From Streptomyces hayashii (GTDB taxonomy: Bacteria; Actinomycetota; Actinomycetes; Streptomycetales; Streptomycetaceae), in contig NZ_JAHHIU010000009.1 in NCBI RefSeq assembly GCF_024539815.1, positions 1 to 64,000 of the forward strand: a stretch of 64,000 nucleotides of DNA. Direction: 5' to 3'. Under the pieces are notes generated by a model, which was given only the letters and a program-made list of their open reading frames with translations, did no database searches and had not been told where the DNA came from. Made by a program: the position numbers and the translations under genes. Shown here in pieces: positions 44,433 to 52,814 of this stretch (position 1 is the stretch's first letter; each line of letters opens with the position of its first letter).

Positions 44433-45521
44433 ATGTCCAGACGACCCGTCGCCGTCGCCGCGTCCGTCCTCACCGTCCTCGCCCTCGGCGCGGTCAGCGC
44501 CTGTTCCGCCGACTCGGCCGCCTCGACCGGCGGTTCGGGTTCCGTACCGACCGTCAAGCTCATGGCCGGCGGCCTCGACAAGCAGATCTACCTGCCGTAC
44601 CAGCTCGCCCAGCAGCTCGGCTTCTACAAGAAGTACGGCGTCGACGTCCAGCTGAGCACCGAGCAGGACGGCGGTGTCGGCGCCGAGGAAGCCATGGCCT
44701 CGGGGCAGGTGGACATGGCGGGCGCCTGGTACAACCACACCATCGAGTTCCAGGCGAAGGGCAAGGCGGTCGAGGACGTCGTTCAGCTCTCCGGCGCGCC
44801 GGGCGAGCGCGAGATGTGCACCACGAAGTCGGGCGTCCACTCGGGCTCCGACTTCAAGGGAAAGACCCTCGGCGTCACTGATCTGGGGTCGGGCACCGAC
44901 ACTCTCACCCAGTTCCTGGCTGCCAAGAAGGGCGTCAAGACCAGCCAGTTTCACCGGATCGGCGTCGGTGCGGGCTCCACCGCGATCGCCGCGCTGCAGA
45001 AAGGCAAGGTCGACTGTGTCATGACGACGCAGCCGACGGTGGCCGCGATCCAGAAAAAGGGCGTCGGCGCCTCCGCCATCGACCTGGCCACCACCTCCGG
45101 CGCCACGGCGGCGATGGGCGGCGCCTATCCCGCGGCCAGTGTGCTCGCCCGCACCGACTGGGTGAACTCGCACAAGGCCACGGTGCAGAAGGTCGTCGAC
45201 GCTCTGGTCGCCACCATGCACTGGATCAACACCCACAGCGCGGCCGACATCGCGAACAAGCTGCCGGCGTCGTACGTCTCGAACCAGTTGGTGACCAAGG
45301 CCGACTACATCTCGGCCCTGACCGAGGACAAGGGCCAGTTCCTCCCCGACGGCCTGATGCCGGCCGGCGGCCCGAAGACCTCTCTGGCCACCGAGCAACT
45401 GGTCGGCAACGTGAAGGGGGCGGTGGACCTCAGCAAGACGTTCACCAACGACTTCGCCGTCCAGGCCAACAAGACCGAGGGCTTCAAGACCACCACGACC
45501 CCGGCCGGACCGAACGGCTGA
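44433..45521 (+). CDS. ABC transporter substrate-binding lipoprotein (NMT1/TauA-like)
   Basis: The 362-residue lipoprotein has lipobox LGAVSAC at residues 18-24. The NMT1/SsuA fold begins VKLMAGGLDKQIYLPYQLAQ, with GQVDMAG and GVTDLGSGTDTLTQFL marking the binding cleft. Family members carry taurine, alkylsulfonates, thiamine pyrimidine precursor or aromatic acids; the exact ligand is not evident. It is the third gene of the operon, followed by a strong hairpin at 45530-45586. Confidence 0.92.
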   Translation: MSRRPVAVAASVLTVLALGAVSACSADSAASTGGSGSVPTVKLMAGGLDKQIYLPYQLAQQLGFYKKYGVDVQLSTEQDGGVGAEEAMASGQVDMAGAWYNHTIEFQAKGKAVEDVVQLSGAPGEREMCTTKSGVHSGSDFKGKTLGVTDLGSGTDTLTQFLAAKKGVKTSQFHRIGVGAGSTAIAALQKGKVDCVMTTQPTVAAIQKKGVGASAIDLATTSGATAAMGGAYPAASVLARTDWVNSHKATVQKVVDALVATMHWINTHSAADIANKLPASYVSNQLVTKADYISALTEDKGQFLPDGLMPAGGPKTSLATEQLVGNVKGAVDLSKTFTNDFAVQANKTEGFKTTTTPAGPNG

Positions 45522-45529
45522 GCCCGCGC

Positions 45530-45586
45530 CGCTCATGGCCGGGGGCCACCTGGGTGACCTTCACCGGGCGGCCCCGGCCATGAGCG
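45530..45586. terminator. Bidirectional terminator after the ABC importer operon
   Basis: CGCTCATGGCCGGGG pairs perfectly with CCCCGGCCATGAGCG (15 bp) around a 27-base loop that itself can fold. It lies 9 bp after the importer stop and also ends the converging truncated kinase. Confidence 0.85.
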
Positions 45587-45613
45587 CGTCCTGCCCGGCC
45601 ACCGCTCCTCGGT

Positions 45614-46488
45614 TCAGTCCTCGTTGGGCCGGGCAAGTCCGCGGTCGCAAGCGAAGATCACGGCCTGGACGCGGTCACGAGCTCCTGAAGAGCCTCCTTG
45701 CCCCGTTCGGGAGCGATGTCGGTGGCGTAGGCGCCGGCGTCGGCGTCGGCGAGCGTGATGATGACGGACAGGTTGTGGCCGACGATGTCGTGCATCTCGC
45801 GGGCGACCCGGGTGCGTTCGGTGGCCGTGGCCAGTCTGCTGCGCTGGTCGCGCTCCGTCTCCAGCCGTGCGGCCCGCTCGCGCAGTCCGGCGAGCTGGGC
45901 CCGGCGGATGCGCACCACCAGACCGAGCGCGAGCGCCGCCGTCGCCGTGCTCAGCAGGAAGAACAGCGCGTCCCACACGGGCACGGCCGGGGACGTGCGG
46001 ACCGCGACCAGGGCCATCGCGCCCGCCATGGCCCCGCAGGCCCACGGCAGCTGCCGCAGGCGTCCGTGCAGGGCCAGGCTGTACAGGGCGATGAACAGGG
46101 CGATGAACAGGGCGACGTCGGCGCGCAGCGCGGCACCCAGCGACCACTGGAGAACGAACACGGCCGCGATGGTGGCGAAGGCCCCCATGGGCTTGCGGCA
46201 CCGCCACAGCAGCGGCAGCACGAGACCGACCTGCAAGGCGAGCATGGCAGGGGGAGGAAGCCGGGTGAAGGCGAGTCTGAACCGACGTGGGGCGTCGCCG
46301 TCCCCGGCACCCCCGTGCAGCAGATCCGGCAGGCAGAACATCAGGAAGACCAGCACCACCACCGCGGTGTCCAGCACCCACGGATGCGCCCGGTCCGCGC
46401 GCCGCAGCCGCTGGCCGCCCCGGCTGAGCCGGGCGACCAGCGGTCCCATCCCGCCGATGTCGTCGGTGGTGGTCGTCAAAGTGGTCAC
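45614..46488 (-). pseudogene. NarL-partner-type histidine kinase, 3' half deleted and joined to a response-regulator tail
   Basis: The frame from 46488 encodes about 276 residues. It has an N-terminal membrane domain with about 5-6 helices (VLDTAVVVLVFLMFCLPDLL, then VALFIALFIALYSLALHG) and a HisKA_3 dimerisation helix with the phospho-His (ERTRVAREMHDIVGHNLSVI). It then stops after GKEALQELVTASRP. The HATPase domain is missing. In an adjacent frame at 45614-45680 the DNA reads RDRVQAVIFACDRGLARPNE, the normal C-terminus of a LuxR/NarL response regulator. A deletion has removed the kinase ATPase and almost all of the regulator. It cannot signal. Confidence 0.85.
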
Positions 46489-46507
46489 CTGCCCATGGTG
46501 CGGGCGG

Positions 46508-47347
46508 TCAGACGTCGCTGCGCACGAGCCGGTACGCCGCTCCCGCCAGGGCGAGCACCGTCCAGCCGAGGAAGACCAGCAGCCCGGCCGTGGGGGACAG
46601 GGCGGTGCTGTCGTGGGTCAGGGCGAACAGCGACTCGCCCGCGTTACTCGGCAGGTAGGGGCTGATGTCGTTCTGCCAGGAGCTCGGCAGCAGGGAGATG
46701 AGCCCCGGGATGAGCATGAACGTGGCGACCAGCACCGAGATCCCGCCGGCCACCGACCGCAGCAGCGCGCCCAGGGCGACGCCGATCACACCGACCAGGC
46801 CCAGGTAGAGCCCGGCGCCCAGCAGGCTGCGCAGCACTCCAGCGCGCGAAAGGCTCATCGCGGCCGGCGTGCCGGAGACGATGCCGCTGCCGAACCCGAA
46901 GGCGACGAACGCGCCGAGCACGCCGACCATTAGCGCGACCAGTCCGAACACGGCCGCCTTGGACCACAGCACCGGCAGCCGGCGCGGTACGGCCGCGAGC
47001 GTGGAGCGGATCATGCCGGTCGAGTACTCCCCCGCCGTGACCAGCACGCCGAGCACGCCGAGGGCGAGTTGGGCGAAGTTCGTGCCGAACAGGGACAGGC
47101 TGACGGCCGTCGAGGCGGCGAAGTCCCGGTCCATGTGGCTGGAGCCGATCTCCGACTTGTAGCGGCTCGCGGCGATCAGGCCGAAGGCCACCAGGAACAG
47201 CAGGCCGAGGCCCAGGGTGATCCAGGTCGAGCGCAGGGACCACAGTTTGGCCCATTCGGAGGCGAGCACACGCCGTCCGGTCACCCGGTAGGCGGGGCGG
47301 GGCGGGGCGGTCCTGGGTTCCTCCGCCGTCGCGGTGAGGGTGCTCAT
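46508..47347 (-). CDS. ABC-2 type transporter permease
   Basis: This 279-residue membrane protein has six helices in ABC-2 layout. The N-terminal RRVLASEWAKLWSLRSTWITL leads into TM1, and VLVTAGEYSTGMIRSTLAAVPRR forms the coupling-helix region. The ATG at 47347 overlaps the ATPase stop by 4 bp. With the ATPase it exports an unknown compound, often a drug or peptide in this family. The adjacent broken two-component pair was probably its regulator. Confidence 0.9.
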   Translation of the reverse strand: MSTLTATAEEPRTAPPRPAYRVTGRRVLASEWAKLWSLRSTWITLGLGLLFLVAFGLIAASRYKSEIGSSHMDRDFAASTAVSLSLFGTNFAQLALGVLGVLVTAGEYSTGMIRSTLAAVPRRLPVLWSKAAVFGLVALMVGVLGAFVAFGFGSGIVSGTPAAMSLSRAGVLRSLLGAGLYLGLVGVIGVALGALLRSVAGGISVLVATFMLIPGLISLLPSSWQNDISPYLPSNAGESLFALTHDSTALSPTAGLLVFLGWTVLALAGAAYRLVRSDV

Positions 47348-48282
47348 GCGGGCCTCCCGAGGGTGTCGATGCCGGTCGTGGTGCCGTGGTACTCCACAGC
47401 GTCCCTGGTCAGGTCCATGAACGCCTCTTCGAGCGACACGGTCCTGGCGCTCAGCTCGAAGAGCGCGATGCCGTGTTCGGCGGCCTTGAGTCCGATCTCG
47501 CGGGCGGTCAGCCCGGTCACCTGGAGCTCCTCGGAGCCGATCCGGCCGGTGACGTCGACGCCCGGCCCGGCCAGCACGTCCCGCAGCCGCGCCGGGTCCT
47601 GCGTGACCACCTTCACCGTGTCGCCGCCCGCCTCGCGGATCAGGTCCGCCACGGTCGTGTCGGCCAGCAGCCGCCCCCGTCCCACGATGATCAGGTGGTC
47701 CGCGACCAGAGCCATCTCGCTCATCAGGTGCGACGACACGAACACCGTCCGCCCCTCGTCGGCGAGCCCCTTGAGCAGGTTGCGGATCCAGAGCACGCCC
47801 TCCGGGTCCAGCCCGTTGACCGGCTCGTCCAGCATCACCGTCTGCGGGTCGCCCAGCAGCGCCGCCGCGATGCCCAGCCGCTGGCCCATGCCGAGGGAGA
47901 AGGCCCCGGCCCTCTTCCTGGCCACACTGCCCAGGCCGGCGAGGTCGATGACCTCGTCGACCCGGCCGCCGGGAATGCCGTGGGTCAGCGCGAGGGCCCG
48001 CAGGTGCTGGTGGGCCGAGCGGCCCGGATGGATCGACTTCGCCTCCAGGAGCGCGCCGACCTCCTGAAGCGGCGCCCGGTGGCGGGCGTAGGGGTGGCCG
48101 TTCACGGTGACGGAGCCGCTGGTCGGGGCGTCCAGGCCGACGATCATGCGCATGGTCGTGGACTTGCCCGCGCCGTTGGGCCCCAGGAAGCCCGTCACCG
48201 TGCCGGGCTTCACCACGAAGTCCAGCCCGTCGACGGCCGTCTTCTCGCCGTACCTCTTGGTCAACCGCCGTGCGTCGATCAT
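47344..48282 (-). CDS. ABC-2 type transporter ATPase
   Basis: This 312-residue DrrA/CcmA-type ATPase has Walker A GPNGAGKSTT (residues 36-45), the Q-loop area LEAKSIHPGRSAHQHL, signature FSLGMGQRLGIAAALL and Walker B VMLDEPVNGLDPEG. The C-terminal DUF4162-like extension (about 220-310) is typical of antibiotic-exporter ATPases. It is first in the two-gene operon with its permease. Its upstream region has paired GGTACC-centred repeats (48362-48413). Confidence 0.94.
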   Translation of the reverse strand: MIDARRLTKRYGEKTAVDGLDFVVKPGTVTGFLGPNGAGKSTTMRMIVGLDAPTSGSVTVNGHPYARHRAPLQEVGALLEAKSIHPGRSAHQHLRALALTHGIPGGRVDEVIDLAGLGSVARKRAGAFSLGMGQRLGIAAALLGDPQTVMLDEPVNGLDPEGVLWIRNLLKGLADEGRTVFVSSHLMSEMALVADHLIIVGRGRLLADTTVADLIREAGGDTVKVVTQDPARLRDVLAGPGVDVTGRIGSEELQVTGLTAREIGLKAAEHGIALFELSARTVSLEEAFMDLTRDAVEYHGTTTGIDTLGRPA

Positions 48283-48361
48283 TCACGTTCTCCCTGTCGG
48301 GGTGCGGCGTCCACACCTTCGACGCCTCACCCGCAACGCTAAGAGCAACTTCGCGCGATCC

Positions 48362-48413
48362 GGTGGTACCGCGAGGCTGAACCGCGCACGGCGCGTAGTA
48401 CCTCGGTACCACT
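48362..48413. promoter_or_regulatory. Inverted GGTACC-centred repeats upstream of the ABC-2 operon
   Basis: GGTGGTACCGCGAGG (48362-48376) and CCTCGGTACCACT (48401-48413) are inverted copies of the same sequence, separated by 24 bp and each with GGTACC in its centre. They lie 80-130 bp before the ATPase start. They look like operator half-sites for an unknown regulator. Confidence 0.5.
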
Positions 48414-48460
48414 GAGCCTGTGGCGTGCCCTCCCGGCGAACGGCCCGCGCGCCGCTGCCG

Positions 48461-49390
48461 TCACGGGCTCTCCTCGCCCTGGGCGATCTCGACCTCGTGG
48501 TGGAAGTCGACCACGCCGGCCGTTCCGGCGGCGACGGACACGATCGTGCAGGCGACCAGGAGCGACGCGGTACGGCGCATCGCGCGCGAGCGAGGCCGGG
48601 AGGGCTCCAGGAGGGCGGCGACGCGCCGGGGCACGGGGCCGGTCGTCGCCGCGGGCGCGAAGTCCGGGCGGCTGCTCGGCGAGGCCTGGCCGGCGAGGGC
48701 GGCGCGGGCGATGGCCGTGGCGATCAGGCGCCGGTCGCCGACGATCTCCGCGGCGGCCTCGTCGGCGGCCCGCTCGGCGGCGAGCCGGATGGCGTCGCGG
48801 GTGGCGCGCAGCGCCGGGTGGCCGTGGGCGGCGAGCTCGGCGGCGGCCAGGAAGTAGTGGTGGCCGGCCCGGTTGTGGGCGCGTTCGTGCGCGAACAGGG
48901 CCTCGCGTTCGGCGGGGCCGAGACTGCGCAGCATGCCGGTGGTGACGACGATGCGGTGGGGGCGTCCGGGAAGGGCGTACGCGTCCGGGTGGGGCGAGTC
49001 GACGACGCACAGGTCGCCCGCGGCGGGGCGCCGGTCGGCCTGGGTGCGGGCGGTGCGGAAGGCGCGCGCCTGCCGCAGCGCGGAGCGCGCGAGCGTCCAC
49101 GCGCTGAGCGTGAGGACCCCGGTGGCGGCCATGGCGGCGGGAAGGACGACGTAGTCCGAGGGGGTGCGCAGGGGATGGACGAGTTCGCCGAGGGCGGCGA
49201 ACGCGGGAAACGTGAGCAGCCCGGCCAGGACCAGGGCGCCGAGGGCGGCGACACAGGCTCCGGCGAGCGCCAGGGCCGAGGCGGTGAGAACCCACAGCGC
49301 GGCGGCGGGGGCCAGCCGGTCCACGGTGCGGCGGGCCAGGGCCGGCGCGAGGAAGGGCAGCAGCAGGGGGACTAGCAGCAGGACGGTCAC
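48461..49390 (-). CDS. M56-family membrane metallopeptidase (BlaR1/MecR1-like)
   Basis: The 309-residue protein has about 3 N-terminal helices and a zinc-peptidase core with HERAH (FAHERAHNR, HExxH type), followed by the AADEAAAE glutamate ligand. A last helix (SLLVACTIVSVAAGTAGVV) lies near the C-terminus. There is no extracellular penicillin-binding sensor domain, as in other actinobacterial M56 proteins. In BlaR1 systems the peptidase triggers loss of the BlaI repressor. It is coupled to the BlaI gene by a 4-bp overlap. Confidence 0.92.
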   Translation of the reverse strand: MTVLLLVPLLLPFLAPALARRTVDRLAPAAALWVLTASALALAGACVAALGALVLAGLLTFPAFAALGELVHPLRTPSDYVVLPAAMAATGVLTLSAWTLARSALRQARAFRTARTQADRRPAAGDLCVVDSPHPDAYALPGRPHRIVVTTGMLRSLGPAEREALFAHERAHNRAGHHYFLAAAELAAHGHPALRATRDAIRLAAERAADEAAAEIVGDRRLIATAIARAALAGQASPSSRPDFAPAATTGPVPRRVAALLEPSRPRSRAMRRTASLLVACTIVSVAAGTAGVVDFHHEVEIAQGEESP

Positions 49391-49779
49391 CGTTCGTCCC
49401 CTTCGAGGAGGCGGCGCAGATGCTGCTCGTCGCCGGGGCTGAGCTGGGCGACGAAGCGGGCCAGGACCGTCTCGCGGTCGGTGTCCCGGTCGAGTTCGGT
49501 GTGCATGCGCCGGGCGGTCAGGCCGGGCGCGTCCTGCACCGGGAGGTAGGCGTAGCCGCGGCCCTGCCGCTCACGGCTGACGACGCCCTTCTCGTGCAGG
49601 CGCGTCAATATCGTCGCCACCGTGGTCCGTGCCAGACCGGAACCGAGCTCGGTCTGCACCCGCCCGGGCGTGAGCGGCGCTCCGGCCGCCCACAGCGCCG
49701 CCATGACGGCGGCTTCGAGCTCGCCGGCCGGCCGCCTCTCGTCCCTCGCATCGGCATCGGTCATGGGAACGTTCCTCAT
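49387..49779 (-). CDS. BlaI/MecI-family repressor
   Basis: This 130-residue winged-helix protein has LEAAVMAALWAAGAPLTPGRVQ, ARTTVATILTRLHEKGVVSRERQGRGYAY and a C-terminal dimerisation helix with FVAQLSPGDEQHLRRLLE. BlaI dimers bind TACA/TGTA-type palindromes. Two such boxes sit right upstream (49789-49806 and 49808-49825). In the usual scheme the partner M56 protease relieves repression. Confidence 0.94.
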   Translation of the reverse strand: MRNVPMTDADARDERRPAGELEAAVMAALWAAGAPLTPGRVQTELGSGLARTTVATILTRLHEKGVVSRERQGRGYAYLPVQDAPGLTARRMHTELDRDTDRETVLARFVAQLSPGDEQHLRRLLEGDER

Positions 49780-49788
49780 TCCGCCATC

Positions 49789-49825
49789 GTCTACAGTGCA
49801 GTAGACCGTCTACATGATTGTAGTC
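49789..49825. promoter_or_regulatory. Two tandem BlaI-type operator boxes
   Basis: GTCTAC AGTGCA GTAGAC (49789-49806) is a perfect interrupted palindrome. GTCTAC ATGATT GTAGTC (49808-49825) is nearly the same. They match the CTAC/GTAG architecture of BlaI/MecI operators. They lie between the divergent blaI-like gene and the DedA-PAP2-PAP2 operon, so they could control both. Confidence 0.82.
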
Positions 49826-49913
49826 AGTCGTCGGACGCCGTCGTGCCGGACGCCGTCATGCCGCCGTACGCCGCGTCCGACGGTCCGCAAGAAGGATGAA
49901 GGGGCTCCCGACG

Positions 49914-50579
49914 ATGACCACAGCCATGCACCTATCGTCGCAGCTCGCCGTCAATGTGCTGGATGCCCGGTCGCTGCTGTCCGCCTTCGGCGTGCTGGGC
50001 GTGGGCGTGGTGCTGTTCGCCGAGACCGGCCTGCTGATCGGCTTCTTCCTGCCGGGCGACTCGCTGCTGTTCACGGCCGGTCTGCTGTGCACGGGCGCCG
50101 ACGACCGCGGCCTGAAGCTGTCCCTCGCCCCGCTCCTGGTCGCCGCGGCGGCGGGGGCCCTGGCGGGCGCCCAGTGCGGCTACCTCCTGGGCCGCAGAGC
50201 GGGCGGCTCCTTGCTGTCCCGCAGCCGCTCGACCCGGCTGCACGAGGGGGCGCGGCACGCGGACGAGCTCCTGGAGCGCTACGGCTACGCCAAGGCGATC
50301 CTCCTGGCCCGTTTCGTTCCGGTGGTGCGCACGGTCCTGAACCCGATGGCCGGCGCCCTGCGGGTACCGGTGCGGACGTTCACCGTGTGGCAGGTGGCGG
50401 GCGGGCTGCTGTGGAGCGTGGGCCTGACGCTGGCGGGATACGCGCTGGGCTCCTCCGTCCCGGACGTGGACCGCTTTCTGCTGCCGATCGTCGCGGTGAT
50501 CGTGCTCCTGTCACTGATCCCGCTCGCCGCCGAGCTGCACCGCTCGCGCCGGGCCGCGAAGGCGGAGGAGGCACGATGA
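49914..50579 (+). CDS. DedA-family membrane protein
   Basis: This 221-residue protein has about five membrane helices. The DedA signature includes FAETGLLIGFFLPGDSLLFTAG and the re-entrant motif FVPVVRTVLNPMAGALRVPVRTF, containing the conserved Arg/Glu. DedA/PopT proteins flip undecaprenyl phosphate across the membrane. The ATG at 49914 has GAAGGGG 9 bases upstream; an ATG at 49896 has its ribosome site too close. It overlaps the next gene by 4 bp. Confidence 0.92.
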   Translation: MTTAMHLSSQLAVNVLDARSLLSAFGVLGVGVVLFAETGLLIGFFLPGDSLLFTAGLLCTGADDRGLKLSLAPLLVAAAAGALAGAQCGYLLGRRAGGSLLSRSRSTRLHEGARHADELLERYGYAKAILLARFVPVVRTVLNPMAGALRVPVRTFTVWQVAGGLLWSVGLTLAGYALGSSVPDVDRFLLPIVAVIVLLSLIPLAAELHRSRRAAKAEEAR

Positions 50580-51190
50580 CGATCCTCTCCCTCGACGGCT
50601 CCTCGGTCGACGGCGCGGCCTACACCGACGTGGTGGACCTGGCCCGGCACGCCCCGGGGTGGCTGGACGGCGCGGTGTCGGCGTGGTCGACGTACGGGCT
50701 CGCCCTGTTCGCGGCCCTCATGGCGTACGGCTGGTGGCGCGCCCGGCGGGCGGGCGCCGCCGCGTCGGTGACGGCGCTCGCCACGCCGTTCGCCGTGGTC
50801 GCCGCATACGGGGTGGACGCGGCCCTGAAGCTGCTGGTGCGCGAGGACCGGCCCTGCCGGAGCCTGCGGGCGGCCACGCTGGAGGCGTGCCCCGCCCCCG
50901 GCGACTGGTCCTTCCCCAGCAACCATGCGGCAGTCGCCGCCGCCGCGGCCGTCGCCCTGCTGTTCGTCTCCCGTCGGCTCGGCGCGCTCGCCGTGGCGGC
51001 CGCCTGCGCGATGGCGGCCTCCCGGGTCTGGGTCGGCGCGCACTACCCGCACGACGTGCTGGCCGGTCTCGCCGTGGGCGCGCTGACCGCGCTGCTCGCC
51101 ATGTCCGCGCTGCGGCACGGACGGGCGGAGGCACTGGCGCTGCGCCTCGTCGCCACCCGGCTGCGTCCGCTGCTGGCGGTGACCCCGTGA
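50576..51190 (+). CDS. PAP2-family membrane phosphatase (1)
   Basis: The 204-residue protein has the acid-phosphatase triad. Motif C1 is KLLVREDRPCR, C2 is FPSNHA (PSGH variant) and C3 is SRVWVGAHYPHDV. C1 Lys/Arg, C2 His and C3 Arg/His/Asp are all present. Such enzymes recycle undecaprenyl pyrophosphate to the monophosphate or dephosphorylate phosphatidic acid. It is coupled to the DedA gene by ATGA and to the next PAP2 gene by GTGA. Confidence 0.92.
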   Translation: MTILSLDGSSVDGAAYTDVVDLARHAPGWLDGAVSAWSTYGLALFAALMAYGWWRARRAGAAASVTALATPFAVVAAYGVDAALKLLVREDRPCRSLRAATLEACPAPGDWSFPSNHAAVAAAAAVALLFVSRRLGALAVAAACAMAASRVWVGAHYPHDVLAGLAVGALTALLAMSALRHGRAEALALRLVATRLRPLLAVTP

Positions 51191-51870
51191 AACGCGGCGA
51201 TCTCGCCGAACTGGCCGGCAGTTGCGGCCTCGGCGCATGGACGGGATTCGGCGTGCTCACCATGGTCGTGGTGGGCCACGAGGGCGCGCCGCTGTTCGCG
51301 GACGCCGACCTCGTCTCCTGGTCCGTCGCCCACCGGCCGGACGTGGCGGTGGCGTTCGCCCGCGGGGTGACCGCGACGGGGACGGGCGTCGTGCCGTTCG
51401 CGCTGGCCGCGCTGGCCGGGGTCGTCGCGGGACGGACCCCCCGGCAGCGCGCCGCGGCCGTCGCCCTCTGCCTGGTCTGCCTGGGAGCGGGCCAGGCGCT
51501 GCGCTACACGGTGATGACGCTCGTGGCTCGCCCCCGACCGCCGCTGACGGACTGGGCGACGCACGCGTCGGGCTGGGCGTTCCCGTCCGGCCACACCACC
51601 ACGTCGGCGCTCGCCGCAGGGCTGCTGATCATCGCCGTGCGCATCCGCTCCCCGCGCGGCTGGACCGCGCTCGCCGTCGCCGTCGGCTGCTGGGGCGTGC
51701 TCGTCGGGCTGAGCCGCGTCTATCTCGGGGTGCACTGGTTCACCGACGTCGTCGGCGGCTGGCTCTTCGCCCTCGGCTGGCTGGGCCTGTGCCTGGGCGC
51801 GGCGGCCCGGTGGCTGCCGCGGGAATGGACCCCCGGGCCGCCGGAGCCGACGGCCGCGACGACGCCGTGA
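51187..51870 (+). CDS. PAP2-family membrane phosphatase (2)
   Basis: This 227-residue protein starts at GTG 51187 inside the stop of the previous gene. The C1 motif is RYTVMTLVARPRPP, C2 is FPSGHTTT and C3 is SRVYLGVHWFTDV, all intact. About six helices are predicted. It is not a close copy of the preceding PAP2 protein, so the two may differ in substrate, for example undecaprenyl pyrophosphate versus another lipid phosphate. It is third in the DedA operon. Confidence 0.92.
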   Translation: MKRGDLAELAGSCGLGAWTGFGVLTMVVVGHEGAPLFADADLVSWSVAHRPDVAVAFARGVTATGTGVVPFALAALAGVVAGRTPRQRAAAVALCLVCLGAGQALRYTVMTLVARPRPPLTDWATHASGWAFPSGHTTTSALAAGLLIIAVRIRSPRGWTALAVAVGCWGVLVGLSRVYLGVHWFTDVVGGWLFALGWLGLCLGAAARWLPREWTPGPPEPTAATTP

Positions 51871-51936
51871 GCCGGGCCCGGCAGAGATTTTCCGGCCTGC
51901 CCGGCCCACCCCGCCCTGCCCTCGAACCTCTGAGGA

Positions 51937-51953
51937 ATACCCCTAGGGGGTAT
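51937..51953. promoter_or_regulatory. CsoR-type copper operator
   Basis: ATACCCCTAGGGGGTAT is a near-perfect GC-core palindrome matching the established CsoR binding pattern. It lies 113 bp before the DUF4396 start, next to a TATATC that could be the -10 box. No csoR or copper ATPase is in the window. Confidence 0.75.
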
Positions 51954-52065
51954 ATCGTTGACCGTAGCGTCTCCTTGGACGACGAGCCCGCATCCGCGAG
52001 AACACTCCGGGCAGACGCTTCGAGGGGACACTCCGAAGCAACGCTCCGAGGGAAGGGGGAAGGCC

Positions 52066-52674
52066 ATGAAGGACAGCGCCCACGACGCCGTGACCGCCCA
52101 CGACCACACCGCCCACACCGCCCACGAGGTCGGCGAGGTCGGCGAGGTCCACCACAGCCACACGGACGAGGGCCGGATCCCTGGCCACGATCAGGGGCGG
52201 GGCGCCGGCCGAGATCGCCGGGGTCGGGGCCCGCACGACGGAGCCTCCTGGGAGACGGCGGTCAAGGCGACCCTGCACTGCCTCACCGGATGCGCCCTCG
52301 GCGAGATCGTCGGCATGGTCGTGGGGACCGCCCTCATGTGGGGCAACGTGCCCACGATGGTCCTGGCGATCGCGCTGTCGTTCCTGTTCGGATACTCCTT
52401 CACGCTGTTCGCGGTACGCCGGGCCGGCCTGGACCTCAGGTCCGCCGTCCAGGTGGCGCTGGCCGCCGACACCGTGTCGATCGCCGTGATGGAACTCGTC
52501 GACAACGGGATCATCGCCCTGGTCCCGGGCGCGATGAATGCCCAGCTGGACGACAGGCTGTTCTGGACCACGCTGCTCGGCGGCTTCGCGGTCGCCCTGC
52601 TGATCACCGCCCCGGTCAACAAGTGGATGATCGGCCGCGGCAAGGGTCACGCGGTCGCCCACGCCCACCACTGA
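52066..52674 (+). CDS. DUF4396 membrane protein with His-rich N-terminus
   Basis: This 202-residue protein has an N-terminal 55-residue tail rich in His and Asp (HDAVTAHDHTAHTAHEV, then HHSHTDEG). About four helices follow, with LHCLTGCALGEIVGMVVGTAL holding a Cys/His pair and the DUF4396 pattern VALAADTVSIAVMELVDN; the protein ends AVAHAHH. The His-rich tail, the Cys in the first helix and the CsoR-like box upstream suggest copper handling. The ATG at 52066 has GGAAGGGGGAAGG upstream. Confidence 0.87.
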   Translation: MKDSAHDAVTAHDHTAHTAHEVGEVGEVHHSHTDEGRIPGHDQGRGAGRDRRGRGPHDGASWETAVKATLHCLTGCALGEIVGMVVGTALMWGNVPTMVLAIALSFLFGYSFTLFAVRRAGLDLRSAVQVALAADTVSIAVMELVDNGIIALVPGAMNAQLDDRLFWTTLLGGFAVALLITAPVNKWMIGRGKGHAVAHAHH

Positions 52675-52756
52675 ACGTCGCCGGACCGGGCGCGACGCCC
52701 CACGTCGGACTCGACACCGGCCCGAGGACCGACGGCCCCCGCTCCGTGCCGCGCGG

Positions 52757-52789
52757 GCCGGGACCGGCCCGGCCCGGCCCGGTCCCGGC
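52757..52789. terminator. Terminator-like hairpin between convergent genes
   Basis: GCCGGGACCGG (52757-52767) pairs perfectly with CCGGTCCCGGC (52779-52789) around an 11-base GC-rich loop. It separates the DUF4396 gene from the converging Rieske gene. Confidence 0.7.
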
Positions 52790-52814
52790 TACCCCACGGC
52801 TCCGCCCGGCCTTC

